DNA of 64,000 nt. It comes from Arthrobacter_H sp030452125 (lineage in GTDB: Bacteria; Actinomycetota; Actinomycetes; Actinomycetales; Micrococcaceae). Positions within the stretch are counted from its first letter, which is position 1, and each line of letters opens with the position of its first letter. The notes beneath the pieces are model-generated. The model was not told where the DNA came from. It saw nothing but the letters and a program-made list of their open reading frames with translations, and did not search any database. This document shows positions 57,144 to 64,000 of the stretch, one piece after another. The stretch lies in NCBI GenBank assembly GCA_052379645.1, contig JBQSYU010000003.1. One strand, written 5' to 3'. The translations under genes were made by a program, and so were the position numbers.

Positions 57144-58361
57144 TCAGCTGGCGCGGCGCATCCGGCGGGCTGCGGCCACGGGGCGGCGGTCCCCCGCCGG
57201 GGGCGGGGTCGGCTCCTGCGTGTCCGGCTCGCCGGCCGGTTCGGTGCCCTGCCCGGGGGCCGGAGCATCCCGCCGTCCGGCCTTGGCTGCGGCGATCATC
57301 TCGCGTGCGGGCCGGCGTGGGGTCGTCGTCAACGGCCGGGGGGTCGCCCCGATCGGCGGCAACGGCTCCACGGGCACCTGCGGGGCGTTCTTCCGGGTCT
57401 TCGCCGCCTCGGCCTCCTCGGCCCGCGCGGCCTTCGTCCGGCGTTCGTGTTCCTGCCGGGCCGCCCTCTCCTCCTTGACCCGTTCGGCGGCGGCGGTCCG
57501 TTCCGCCTGGGCCCGCTCGAGCTCCGCCGCCTTCTGCGCCTTGGCCTGCTCCTCGCGGGCGGCCTCTGCCGCCTTCTCGGCCTCGACCCGCTCCTGTTCC
57601 GCGACCTTCTCGGCCTGGGCGCGTTCGGCCAGGGCGGCCTGCTCGGTCTTTTCCGTTTCCTTCAGTTCACGGGCGCGGCGGGCCTCGGCGGTGCGTTCGT
57701 TCCGGGCCGCCCGACGGGCGGTCTCGGCTTCCTCCGCCAGCACCAACCGTTCGGCCTTGGCCGCCTGGGCCGCAACGCCTTCCTCATCCTGCTGCGCCGC
57801 CTTCTGGGCGCGGGCCTGCTTCCGGGCGGCCTCCTTCGCCTCCTGGGCGGGGGTCAATGACTTGGCGCGGGGCTTCCGCGGGGAGGGACGCGGTGGTTCC
57901 GGCTCCGGGGGGCGCGGCGTATTGGGGTCGAAATAGTCGGCCAACCGATCCAGCGTGCGTTCGATGTTCACCGGGGTGCTGCGAGTGAACCCCATGACCT
58001 TCAGCGGCCATTGACGTTTCAGCCGCGAGGCATCCCAGGTCTCACGCACCAGCGTGCCCCGCGGGGCGGGGATCAATTCGTAGCGCCAGCGGTGGCCGTT
58101 GAAATGCCGCCAGGCGATCAGCCGGTTCTCCTCGAACTCCACCACCGTGTTCTGGATCCGATATCCCACGCCCAGGCGCATGTCCATCCCGAATTCGGAG
58201 CCCAGTGCCAGCCGCTGGGGTTCGTCCTGCCGGGCGCTCTTCACCGTGCCGGAGCCGTCGATGAGCGGATGCTTCGACGGGTCGACGAGTAGTTCGAAAA
58301 TGGCCCCGGGAGGCGCCTGGACCAGGCGCTGCCGGGTCACGAGATAGGGATTCGAGTCCAT
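57144..58361 (-). CDS. SRPBCC domain protein with a long charged-helix tail
   Basis: A 405-residue protein. Residues ~1-145 are an SRPBCC (helix-grip) domain (YLVTRQRLVQAPPGAIFELLVDPSKHPLIDG split, GVGYRIQNTVVEFEENRLIAWRHF split, GTLVRETWDASRL). After a Pro-rich linker, ~170 residues (about 170-340) are almost wholly Ala/Glu/Arg/Lys/Gln with many i,i+4 salt-bridge pairs, suggesting a single alpha-helix or coiled coil. The end is Pro/Ala-rich and disordered with a basic C-terminus (RRPVAAARRMRRAS) that might bind nucleic acid or membrane. TAGGCT at 58368-58373 ends 6 bases before the ATG, as in other leaderless genes here. Function unknown. Confidence 0.75.
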   Translation of the reverse strand: MDSNPYLVTRQRLVQAPPGAIFELLVDPSKHPLIDGSGTVKSARQDEPQRLALGSEFGMDMRLGVGYRIQNTVVEFEENRLIAWRHFNGHRWRYELIPAPRGTLVRETWDASRLKRQWPLKVMGFTRSTPVNIERTLDRLADYFDPNTPRPPEPEPPRPSPRKPRAKSLTPAQEAKEAARKQARAQKAAQQDEEGVAAQAAKAERLVLAEEAETARRAARNERTAEARRARELKETEKTEQAALAERAQAEKVAEQERVEAEKAAEAAREEQAKAQKAAELERAQAERTAAAERVKEERAARQEHERRTKAARAEEAEAAKTRKNAPQVPVEPLPPIGATPRPLTTTPRRPAREMIAAAKAGRRDAPAPGQGTEPAGEPDTQEPTPPPAGDRRPVAAARRMRRAS

Positions 58362-58367
58362 AGCGCC

Positions 58368-58373
58368 AGCCTA
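58368..58373 (-). promoter_or_regulatory. -10 element for a leaderless SRPBCC-helix mRNA
   Basis: TAGGCT on the minus strand, 6 bases before the ATG at 58361; no ribosome-binding site between. Confidence 0.5.
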
Positions 58374-58467
58374 CCCAGCGCAGCTGCCGATCCTCTGGAT
58401 CTCACCGGGCGCTGCGCCGACGGGTTCCGGGGCTCCTGCCCCGGGCCCGGGCCCCCCGGCGGGCCGG

Positions 58468-59628
58468 TCACCCGCCGGCGAGGATGTCCACGGCCGCCTC
58501 GGGGGTCTCCACCAGATGGATGGCCGCTGCCATGTCCCGGCCTTCGGCCAAGGATTCCAAGAGCGGCCAGGCCGGCAGTTCACGGGTCCAATGCCGCCGG
58601 CCCACCAGGATCATCGGGGTCTGGGTCCTGGCGGTTCCGTAATAGTTCTCGCAGGCATCCTGGAAGATCTCCTGCACGGTTCCGGCGGCCCCGGGCAGCA
58701 CCACCAGCCCTCCGGTGCAGGCCTTGAGCAGCACGTCTTCACGGATCGAGTTGGCGAAGAACTTGGCGATATGGGTCGCAAACAGATTCGGCGGCTCATG
58801 CCCGTAGAACCAGGTGGGGATCCCCACCGTGGGTGTTCCCCGGGGATGGTCTTCCTGCACGGCGAGCGCGGCGCGCGCCCACTGCGAGATCGAGGGACGG
58901 AACGACGGGGCGGCGGCCAGCCGCGTGATGGCCGCCTCCAGGACCTCGTCCTCCTCCGCCGCGAGGTAGGCCCCGAGATTGGCGGCCTCCATGGCCCCGG
59001 GGCCGCCCCCGGTGGCGACCGTGAACCCGGCGCGGGCCAGGCTGCGTCCCAGATAGGCGGCGTCACGAAACCCTGCGGTGCCGCGTTCGGCCGCGTGTCC
59101 ACCCATCACCCCGACCACCCCGCGGCCGGGGATCCGCCCCGGGGCATCGCCGTCGTGCGCACCGGCCAGCAGCTGCTCCAGGGCCACGCCGACCGCATGG
59201 TCGTGCAAGGTGGTGGCCAGGGCCATGTTCAGTCCGCCCCGACCGGCACCCCGGTGGCGGCTCCAGGCATAGATGCGCGCATCGGGGGTGTCCTCGTAGG
59301 CGTGGTCCTCCAGTCCCGCATAGAGGTCCTGTGCCGTGTAGAGCCCGCCGCGGTACGGATCGAACGGCAGCCCGGGCAGATCGGGGAAGACCAGGGCCCC
59401 GCGGCGACGTAGACCGGGGATGGAACCCGGCGGCAGATCACAGCCGAGGAAGACGGCACCGGAGACGTCGGACCGCTCCAACGCCCGTCCACGATCACGC
59501 AGATCCAATGATTGGCAATGCCAACCGGCCATCGGGACACCGCTGGTCTTCGTGCGGGAATCGAACTGGTCGACCGTGTCGATGTCCAGCTCACGGGGCG
59601 GTGTCTGCATCGCCGGCGAGGAGTTCAT
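58468..59628 (-). CDS. LOG-family Rossmann-fold nucleotide-binding protein
   Basis: A 386-residue protein. The C-terminal ~250 residues are a LOG/TIGR00730-like domain: VVGVMGGHAAERGTAGFRDA split near 145-165, AGFTVATGGGPGAMEAANLGAYL split, and LVVLPGAAGTVQEIFQDA near 315-332. These are the G-G-G-P-G-x-M-E-A and P-G-G-x-G-T-x-x-E motifs, the latter as PGAAGTVQE. The N-terminal ~130 residues have a DUF-like region with GAVFLGCDLPPGSIPGLRRRGA split. LOG proteins release free bases from nucleoside monophosphates, but longer ones such as this are of unknown activity. Start 59628 is set by TAGGGT ending 6 bases upstream. Confidence 0.82.
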   Translation of the reverse strand: MNSSPAMQTPPRELDIDTVDQFDSRTKTSGVPMAGWHCQSLDLRDRGRALERSDVSGAVFLGCDLPPGSIPGLRRRGALVFPDLPGLPFDPYRGGLYTAQDLYAGLEDHAYEDTPDARIYAWSRHRGAGRGGLNMALATTLHDHAVGVALEQLLAGAHDGDAPGRIPGRGVVGVMGGHAAERGTAGFRDAAYLGRSLARAGFTVATGGGPGAMEAANLGAYLAAEEDEVLEAAITRLAAAPSFRPSISQWARAALAVQEDHPRGTPTVGIPTWFYGHEPPNLFATHIAKFFANSIREDVLLKACTGGLVVLPGAAGTVQEIFQDACENYYGTARTQTPMILVGRRHWTRELPAWPLLESLAEGRDMAAAIHLVETPEAAVDILAGG

Positions 59629-59634
59629 GAGCAC

Positions 59635-59640
59635 ACCCTA
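59635..59640 (-). promoter_or_regulatory. -10 element for a leaderless LOG-family mRNA
   Basis: TAGGGT on the minus strand, 6 bases before ATG 59628. It shares the 78-base divergent gap with the SNF2 helicase gene, whose ATG (59707) has AACGAT 6 bases upstream. Confidence 0.5.
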
Positions 59641-59706
59641 CGGCGACAGCGGGCGGCCCGGCATCCTGGTTCGTCGGCAGGGGCCGGGACGTGAAACGAT
59701 AGGAGG

Positions 59707-62700
59707 ATGGCAGAATCCGATTTTCCCCTCGTTGACGCCCGCGAAATCCTCCGTGTGGTCGGTGGTGCGGCGTTCACCCGTGGGAAGGGCTATGCCAATG
59801 CGGAGCACGTCCTGGACCTGGAATTCAGCGCCGGGGACCCCCGGCTGACCGCCCGGGTCATCGGCACCGAGGAGGAGCCCTACAGCACCTCGGTGGCCCT
59901 CGTGGACCGCAAGGGGGAGTGGACGGTCGGCGAAACCTGGTGCAGTTGCCCGGTCGGCACCCATTGCAAGCACGCGGCCGCGCTGCTGATCTATTCGAAC
60001 ACCCTGCACCTGCGTGCCCAACGGGTCTTCTTCGAGAACACCGCTGCCCCGGTGAAGGTCCCCGCCTGGCAGGACACACTGAATTCGCTGATCAGCGCCG
60101 GCGGCCGCAGCGGATCACCGCAGCCCCGGGCAGGGGCCCGGTCCCGGGGCGGCTCGGACCGCCACCAGCTCCAGCCCCTGGCCTTGCAGTTCGAACTCCA
60201 GGACACCACCCAGGTCGCCCACCGGCAGTGGGCTCCCGGTTCCGGGGTCGGACACCAGAACAATTCCGGACACCGTTGGCGCCTGGGCGTGCGCCCCATG
60301 GTCCGGTCCGGCAACGGACGCTGGGTCCGGGGCAACCTGCGCTGGAACACCATCAGCTTCAAGACCTACGGACTGAACCTGGATGAGGAACAGCATCGCT
60401 GGTTCTGCCAGTTCGTCCCGCTCTACCGCGCCAACGGGCAGCTCTACTTCGGTGAGGACAACGACTGGCTCTACCTGGACGAATTCTCCTCCCCGCTGCT
60501 CTGGTCGTTGCTGGATGAAACCGAATCCCTGGGCATCCGGCTCATCGGCCCCCGGTCCGCCACCACCATCCGGCTGGCCGACACCGCCTCCGTCTCCCTC
60601 ACGGCCGGGCATCCGGAGGATGACGACGGGGCCCTGGGGCTGACTCCCCTGCTCAGTCTCGACGGGCAGGAACTCGAGCTGTCCCCCGAGACCCCCGTGG
60701 GGGCCATCGGCAACCACGGCGTCTACGCGGCCCGGGAGGATGCCGAGCTGATCGTCTTGGCGCCCACCGCACGGAAGCTCGATGCCGCCGAGGTGGCCCT
60801 GCTGCACCAGCCCGAAACCGTCGTCGTTCCCGCCCAGGAAGTCGGTGACTTCATGTCCTCCGTCTACCCGCGGTTGGGACGCCGGCTGGCCATCAATGCC
60901 GCCGACGATTCGGTCGAGCTGCCGGGGATCCTGCCGCCCAAACTCATCCTCGAGGTCACCTACCCCGGCGGGGACACCGCCGAGCTGGCCTGGGACTTCG
61001 ATTACGGGCATGGCCCCGTGGATGCGGACCTGCGCGATGTCGAGGCCGAATCGGCCCTCGAGGACGCCGCCCTGCACGCCGTCGAGGACTCCCCCACCTT
61101 GGCCGGTCGCGCCCTGGTCCCGCGCACCCTGCGCGGGCTGGACACCGTGGACTTCATCCGCCGGTCGCTGCCGCTGCTGGAACAGGTCGAAGGCCTCGAG
61201 GTCCGGGTCACCGGTCAGCCCCCGGCCTACCGTGAGCTGACCGAGTCCCCCGAGCTGACGGTCACCACCGTTGAATCGGATAAACGCGACTGGTTCGACC
61301 TCGGCCTGGTCGTCGCCGTCGGGGAGCACCGCATCCCCTTCGCCGACGTCCTGCGGGCCCTCTCCCGCGGGCAGAGCCGCATGCTCATGCCCGATAAGAC
61401 CTACTTCTCCCTCGAGCACCAGCTCTTCGACAGGCTGCGTGACCTCGTGGCCGAGGCCGGGACCCTGAACGACAAGAACTCCGACCTGCAGATCACCCGC
61501 TACCAGGCCTCCCTCTGGGAAGAGCTCGAGGAGCTCGCCACCGTCACCGAGGGCCCCGATTCCTGGTACGCCGGAGTGAATTCGCTGTTGGATGTCGCCG
61601 AGGCCGATCCGCCGGCATTGCCCGCCGGGCTGAAGGCAACGTTCCGTCCGTACCAGCGTCAGGGCTTCGAATGGCTGGCCATGCTGTGGCGCAACAACCT
61701 CGGCGGCGTCCTGGCCGATGACATGGGCCTGGGAAAGACCGTGCAGGCCCTCGCCTTGATCCTCCATGCCAAGGACCAGTGGGATTCCGCCCCCGATGCC
61801 ACCGGCGGATCCGACGCTGCCACCGGGACCCCGGCCTCGTCCTCCACCTCCGTGCCCGGACCGTTTCTGGTGGTTGCCCCGACCTCGGTGGTGGCCAACT
61901 GGTCGGATGAGGCGGCGCGCTTCGCCCCCGACCTGCGGGTGGCCGCCATCGCCGACACCCAGGGCCGGGCCGCCCGTCCGCTGGCAGCCATCGCTGCGGA
62001 GAACGACGTCGTGGTCACCTCCTATACGCTCTTCCGGCTCGACTCCGAGGCCTACCAGTCACAGAGGTGGTCCGGTCTGATCCTGGATGAGGCCCAGTTC
62101 GTGAAGAACAAGGCCACCAAGGCCCACCACGCGGCCCGCGATCTCGACGCCGCCTTCAAACTGGCCATCACCGGTACCCCGATGGAAAACAACCTGATGG
62201 AACTGTGGTCGATCTTCGCGATCGTCTCCCCCGGCCTCTTCCCTTCGGCACTGCGCTTCGCGGAGAACTACCAGCGCCCCATCGAGAAGCAGGGGCTGGA
62301 TGAGCCGTTGGCCAGATTGCGCCGACGCATCCGCCCGTTCATGCTCCGGCGGACCAAGGACGCCGTGGCCACCGATCTGCCGCCCAAGCAGGAGCAGGTC
62401 CTCAATGTCGAGTTGGCACCGAAGCACCGGAAGATCTACGACACCCACCTGCAGCGCGAACGACAGAAGATCCTGCGCCTGGTCGAGGACATGGACAAGA
62501 ACCGGTTCACCATCTTCCAGTCCCTGACGTTGTTGCGCATGCTCTCGCTCGATGCCTCGTTGGTTGATCCCGAATACGAAGGCGTTCCCTCGGCCAAACT
62601 CGATGTGCTCTTCGAGCAGCTGGCCGACGTGCTCGCCGAGGGCCACCGTGCCCTGGTGTTCAGCCAGTTCACGTCGTTCCTGAAGAAGACCGCCTCCCGG

Positions 62701-63096
62701 CTCGACGACGAAGGCGTCGACTACGCCTATCTCGACGGGTCCACCCGACGGCGTTCCGAGGTCATCGAAGAATTCAAATCCGGCCGGGCCCCGGTGTTCT
62801 TGATCTCGCTGAAGGCCGGTGGCTTCGGGCTGAACCTCACCGAGGCCGACTACTGCTTCCTGCTGGATCCCTGGTGGAACCCCGCCGCCGAATCCCAGGC
62901 CGTCGACCGGGTGCACCGCATCGGGCAGACCCGCAACGTCATGGTCTACCGGATGGTCGCCAAGGACACGATCGAAGAGAAGGTCGTGGCTTTGCAGGAT
63001 GCCAAACGGCAGCTGATCTCCTCGGTCATGGATGCCGGCGAGGGCTTCGGCTCGGCCATGACCGCCCAGGACATCAGGGACCTGCTGGTCGAGTAG
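59707..63096 (+). CDS. SWIM zinc finger and SNF2/HepA-family helicase
   Basis: A 1129-residue protein. A SWIM zinc finger near 78-94 (CSCPVGTHCKHAAALL; C-x-C-x(n)-C-x-H) is followed by a long middle region of the bacterial SNF2-associated type. The C-terminal ~490 residues are a complete SNF2 ATPase: Walker A DDMGLGKTVQALAL (near 671-685), DEAQ box LILDEAQFVKN, ITGTPMENNLMELWSI, and motifs V-VI SLKAGGFGLNLTEADY and DRVHRIGQTRNVMVYRM. It remodels protein-DNA complexes or RNA polymerase, with a role in repair or recovery of transcription. AGGAGG touches the ATG directly, too close to serve as a ribosome-binding site; leaderless start is likely. Confidence 0.9.
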   Translation: MAESDFPLVDAREILRVVGGAAFTRGKGYANAEHVLDLEFSAGDPRLTARVIGTEEEPYSTSVALVDRKGEWTVGETWCSCPVGTHCKHAAALLIYSNTLHLRAQRVFFENTAAPVKVPAWQDTLNSLISAGGRSGSPQPRAGARSRGGSDRHQLQPLALQFELQDTTQVAHRQWAPGSGVGHQNNSGHRWRLGVRPMVRSGNGRWVRGNLRWNTISFKTYGLNLDEEQHRWFCQFVPLYRANGQLYFGEDNDWLYLDEFSSPLLWSLLDETESLGIRLIGPRSATTIRLADTASVSLTAGHPEDDDGALGLTPLLSLDGQELELSPETPVGAIGNHGVYAAREDAELIVLAPTARKLDAAEVALLHQPETVVVPAQEVGDFMSSVYPRLGRRLAINAADDSVELPGILPPKLILEVTYPGGDTAELAWDFDYGHGPVDADLRDVEAESALEDAALHAVEDSPTLAGRALVPRTLRGLDTVDFIRRSLPLLEQVEGLEVRVTGQPPAYRELTESPELTVTTVESDKRDWFDLGLVVAVGEHRIPFADVLRALSRGQSRMLMPDKTYFSLEHQLFDRLRDLVAEAGTLNDKNSDLQITRYQASLWEELEELATVTEGPDSWYAGVNSLLDVAEADPPALPAGLKATFRPYQRQGFEWLAMLWRNNLGGVLADDMGLGKTVQALALILHAKDQWDSAPDATGGSDAATGTPASSSTSVPGPFLVVAPTSVVANWSDEAARFAPDLRVAAIADTQGRAARPLAAIAAENDVVVTSYTLFRLDSEAYQSQRWSGLILDEAQFVKNKATKAHHAARDLDAAFKLAITGTPMENNLMELWSIFAIVSPGLFPSALRFAENYQRPIEKQGLDEPLARLRRRIRPFMLRRTKDAVATDLPPKQEQVLNVELAPKHRKIYDTHLQRERQKILRLVEDMDKNRFTIFQSLTLLRMLSLDASLVDPEYEGVPSAKLDVLFEQLADVLAEGHRALVFSQFTSFLKKTASRLDDEGVDYAYLDGSTRRRSEVIEEFKSGRAPVFLISLKAGGFGLNLTEADYCFLLDPWWNPAAESQAVDRVHRIGQTRNVMVYRMVAKDTIEEKVVALQDAKRQLISSVMDAGEGFGSAMTAQDIRDLLVE

Positions 63097-63198
63097 TCCC
63101 CACCCCGCGCATGGGTAGTTCTCCCCATCGCCCCATAACGCGCTTTCTTCTAGCCTGAATCCGGAAGAAGGAGCATTCGGGCGGTGGAGGGGGGCAAC

Positions 63199-63465
63199 AT
63201 GACGTGGAAAATCGATGTTCCCGCCGTGCGCACGGTCCTCGAGTTCAATTTTGGAGTCGATAGCATCCAGAGCACTGGGAAAACGGTGAGTGATGATTTC
63301 GGCAATTGGCAAAACTACTTCATCGATGGGATTCAGGAAGCGGGAAACAGCGCCGTGGACGGAACCCAGGAGTCAGCTGGCCGGGTAGGGGAACACCTCC
63401 AGCAGACGGCAGAGGGCCTGATGCGGGAACGCTCTGAAACACACCGCGATCAACCCACCCGTTAG
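63199..63465 (+). CDS. Small WXG100-like protein
   Basis: An 88-residue, mostly helical soluble protein (MTWKIDVPAVRTVLEFNFG, then two amphipathic helices, charged C-terminus). The start W-K-I-D-x-x-x-V is reminiscent of the small ESX-like proteins (DUF6507 type) of actinobacteria that form helical hairpins; I am not certain. The WQNY motif midway stands where WXG proteins have W-x-G. GGAGGGGGG precedes ATG 63199. TAGCCT at about 63150 may be its -10. A lipoprotein gene follows 11 bases after the stop, suggesting a surface-related operon that runs out of the window. Confidence 0.6.
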   Translation: MTWKIDVPAVRTVLEFNFGVDSIQSTGKTVSDDFGNWQNYFIDGIQEAGNSAVDGTQESAGRVGEHLQQTAEGLMRERSETHRDQPTR

Positions 63466-63476
63466 AAAGGCATCGG

Positions 63477-64000
63477 ATGACCCTCCGCAGCACCACCGGC
63501 GGCATCTTGGCTCTCGGACTTGTCGGCGCCTTGGCCATGACCGCCTGCACCCCCAACCTAGGAGAACCCATGGATGCAACTACGGCAGCTTCCTCCCCCT
63601 CCGGCCAGCGCGACGCCTTATCGATCCGCGAGGACTTCTATGTCGAGATTGCCCAGTTTACCGAAGAAGCCGGTGGAAAGTGGACGTATCTCGACGGCGA
63701 TTCCTTCTCCCCCGAGGACCGTGCCTCATTCTCTCCGAAGGCCTGCGCCGGTGCCGACGACGACGGACCACGGCAATTATTGTTGCTCCTGCTCTCCGGG
63801 CCCAGCAAGGAAGGCCCGGCCGAGATCAAGCGCATCAAGTCGGTGCTCGAAGACCGGGGTCTGAAGGTCACCGGATATATCCCCGGCACGACCGATGGTG
63901 AGACGTCCTCCGTCGACGCGGAAAGCACCACGGGGCAATACGTTTCCTATGGCACCAATGCTCAGCGCACGACCGTCAGGTTCGGCAGCGAATGCTCCTC
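63477..64000 (+). CDS. Secreted lipoprotein, C-terminus beyond the window
   Basis: At least 174 codons from ATG 63477, still open at the window edge. The N-terminus is a lipoprotein signal peptide: MTLRSTTGGILALGLVGALA followed by the lipobox MTAC (Cys24). The mature part has a flexible Ser/Ala stretch and then a soluble domain (EDFYVEIAQFTEEAGGKW, RQLLLLLLSGPSKEG). No family recognised. AAAGG lies upstream of the ATG. Linked to the small WXG-like gene. Confidence 0.75.
   Translation, partial: MTLRSTTGGILALGLVGALAMTACTPNLGEPMDATTAASSPSGQRDALSIREDFYVEIAQFTEEAGGKWTYLDGDSFSPEDRASFSPKACAGADDDGPRQLLLLLLSGPSKEGPAEIKRIKSVLEDRGLKVTGYIPGTTDGETSSVDAESTTGQYVSYGTNAQRTTVRFGSECS

Noticed and set aside
57400..57860. 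Apparent repeat array
   Set aside because: Not a tandem DNA repeat or CRISPR: it is the biased Ala/Glu/Arg/Lys coding of a helical region, with no fixed unit or spacer.
1..64000. tRNA, rRNA, CRISPR arrays, insertion sequences, prophage
   Set aside because: No cloverleaf, ribosomal core sequence, regular repeat-spacer pattern, transposase or phage gene was noticed on either strand; only by-eye reading was possible.

Overview
The window is high-GC, gene-dense bacterial DNA. It looks like the chromosome of an Arthrobacter-like actinobacterium (Micrococcaceae, order Micrococcales): high G+C coding sequence, TANNNT -10 elements placed so that many mRNAs would have no leader, a glyA-soxBDAG-sdaA-purU operon, and gene families typical of soil actinobacteria. 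Genus is inferred; no rRNA, tRNA or CRISPR array was seen. All products are recognised from motifs and remembered family features, with no database search.

Layout. 1-5.7 kb: end of a peptide ABC transporter ATPase, a beta-lactamase-fold hydrolase, a glutaminase fused to STAS and cyclic-nucleotide domains, and a marR-MFS pair in which the transporter carries a universal-stress domain. 5.8-13.9 kb: a 62-residue membrane protein, a large RecB-like nuclease/helicase, an SRPBCC protein, a DapA-family lyase, an aldo/keto reductase and a lipoprotein polysaccharide deacetylase. 14.1-19.7 kb: a three-gene Wadjet/Mks-type SMC operon (jetA, jetB, jetC) with no jetD. 19.8-21.1 kb: an ArsR regulator and cation-efflux transporter with a clear operator. 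21.2-24.5 kb: a lower-GC fatty-acid oxidation locus where a thiolase gene with two frameshifts runs into a fadB-like gene. 24.6-33.3 kb: housekeeping and accessory genes (AlkA-type glycosylase, siderophore-interacting protein, thioesterase, App1-type phosphatase, PNPOx protein, IMPase, FAD oxidoreductase, VOC and cupin proteins).

33.3-46.8 kb is a creatine-catabolism locus. An MHS-family transporter and creatinase (with an IclR regulator) would give sarcosine and urea. The divergent glyA-soxBDAG-sdaA-purU operon, probably controlled by a GntR/FCD regulator, would oxidise sarcosine to glycine plus a one-carbon unit, build serine and deaminate it to pyruvate, with PurU recycling folate. 47.9-55.2 kb carries a second guanidino-compound module: an agmatinase/guanidinobutyrase-type ureohydrolase, a TPP-dependent 2-oxo-acid decarboxylase-like enzyme, an APC transporter, an XRE-cupin regulator and a sodium:solute symporter with a perfect dyad operator. 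The promoter of the creatine operon and that of the ureohydrolase operon share an 11-base block across the -10.

55.2-64 kb: a small orphan protein, a yybP-ykoY-type (manganese) riboswitch ahead of a rubrerythrin-VIT1 fusion, an SRPBCC protein with a long charged-helix tail, a LOG-family protein, a SWIM-SNF2 helicase, and a small WXG-like protein followed by a lipoprotein cut by the window edge.
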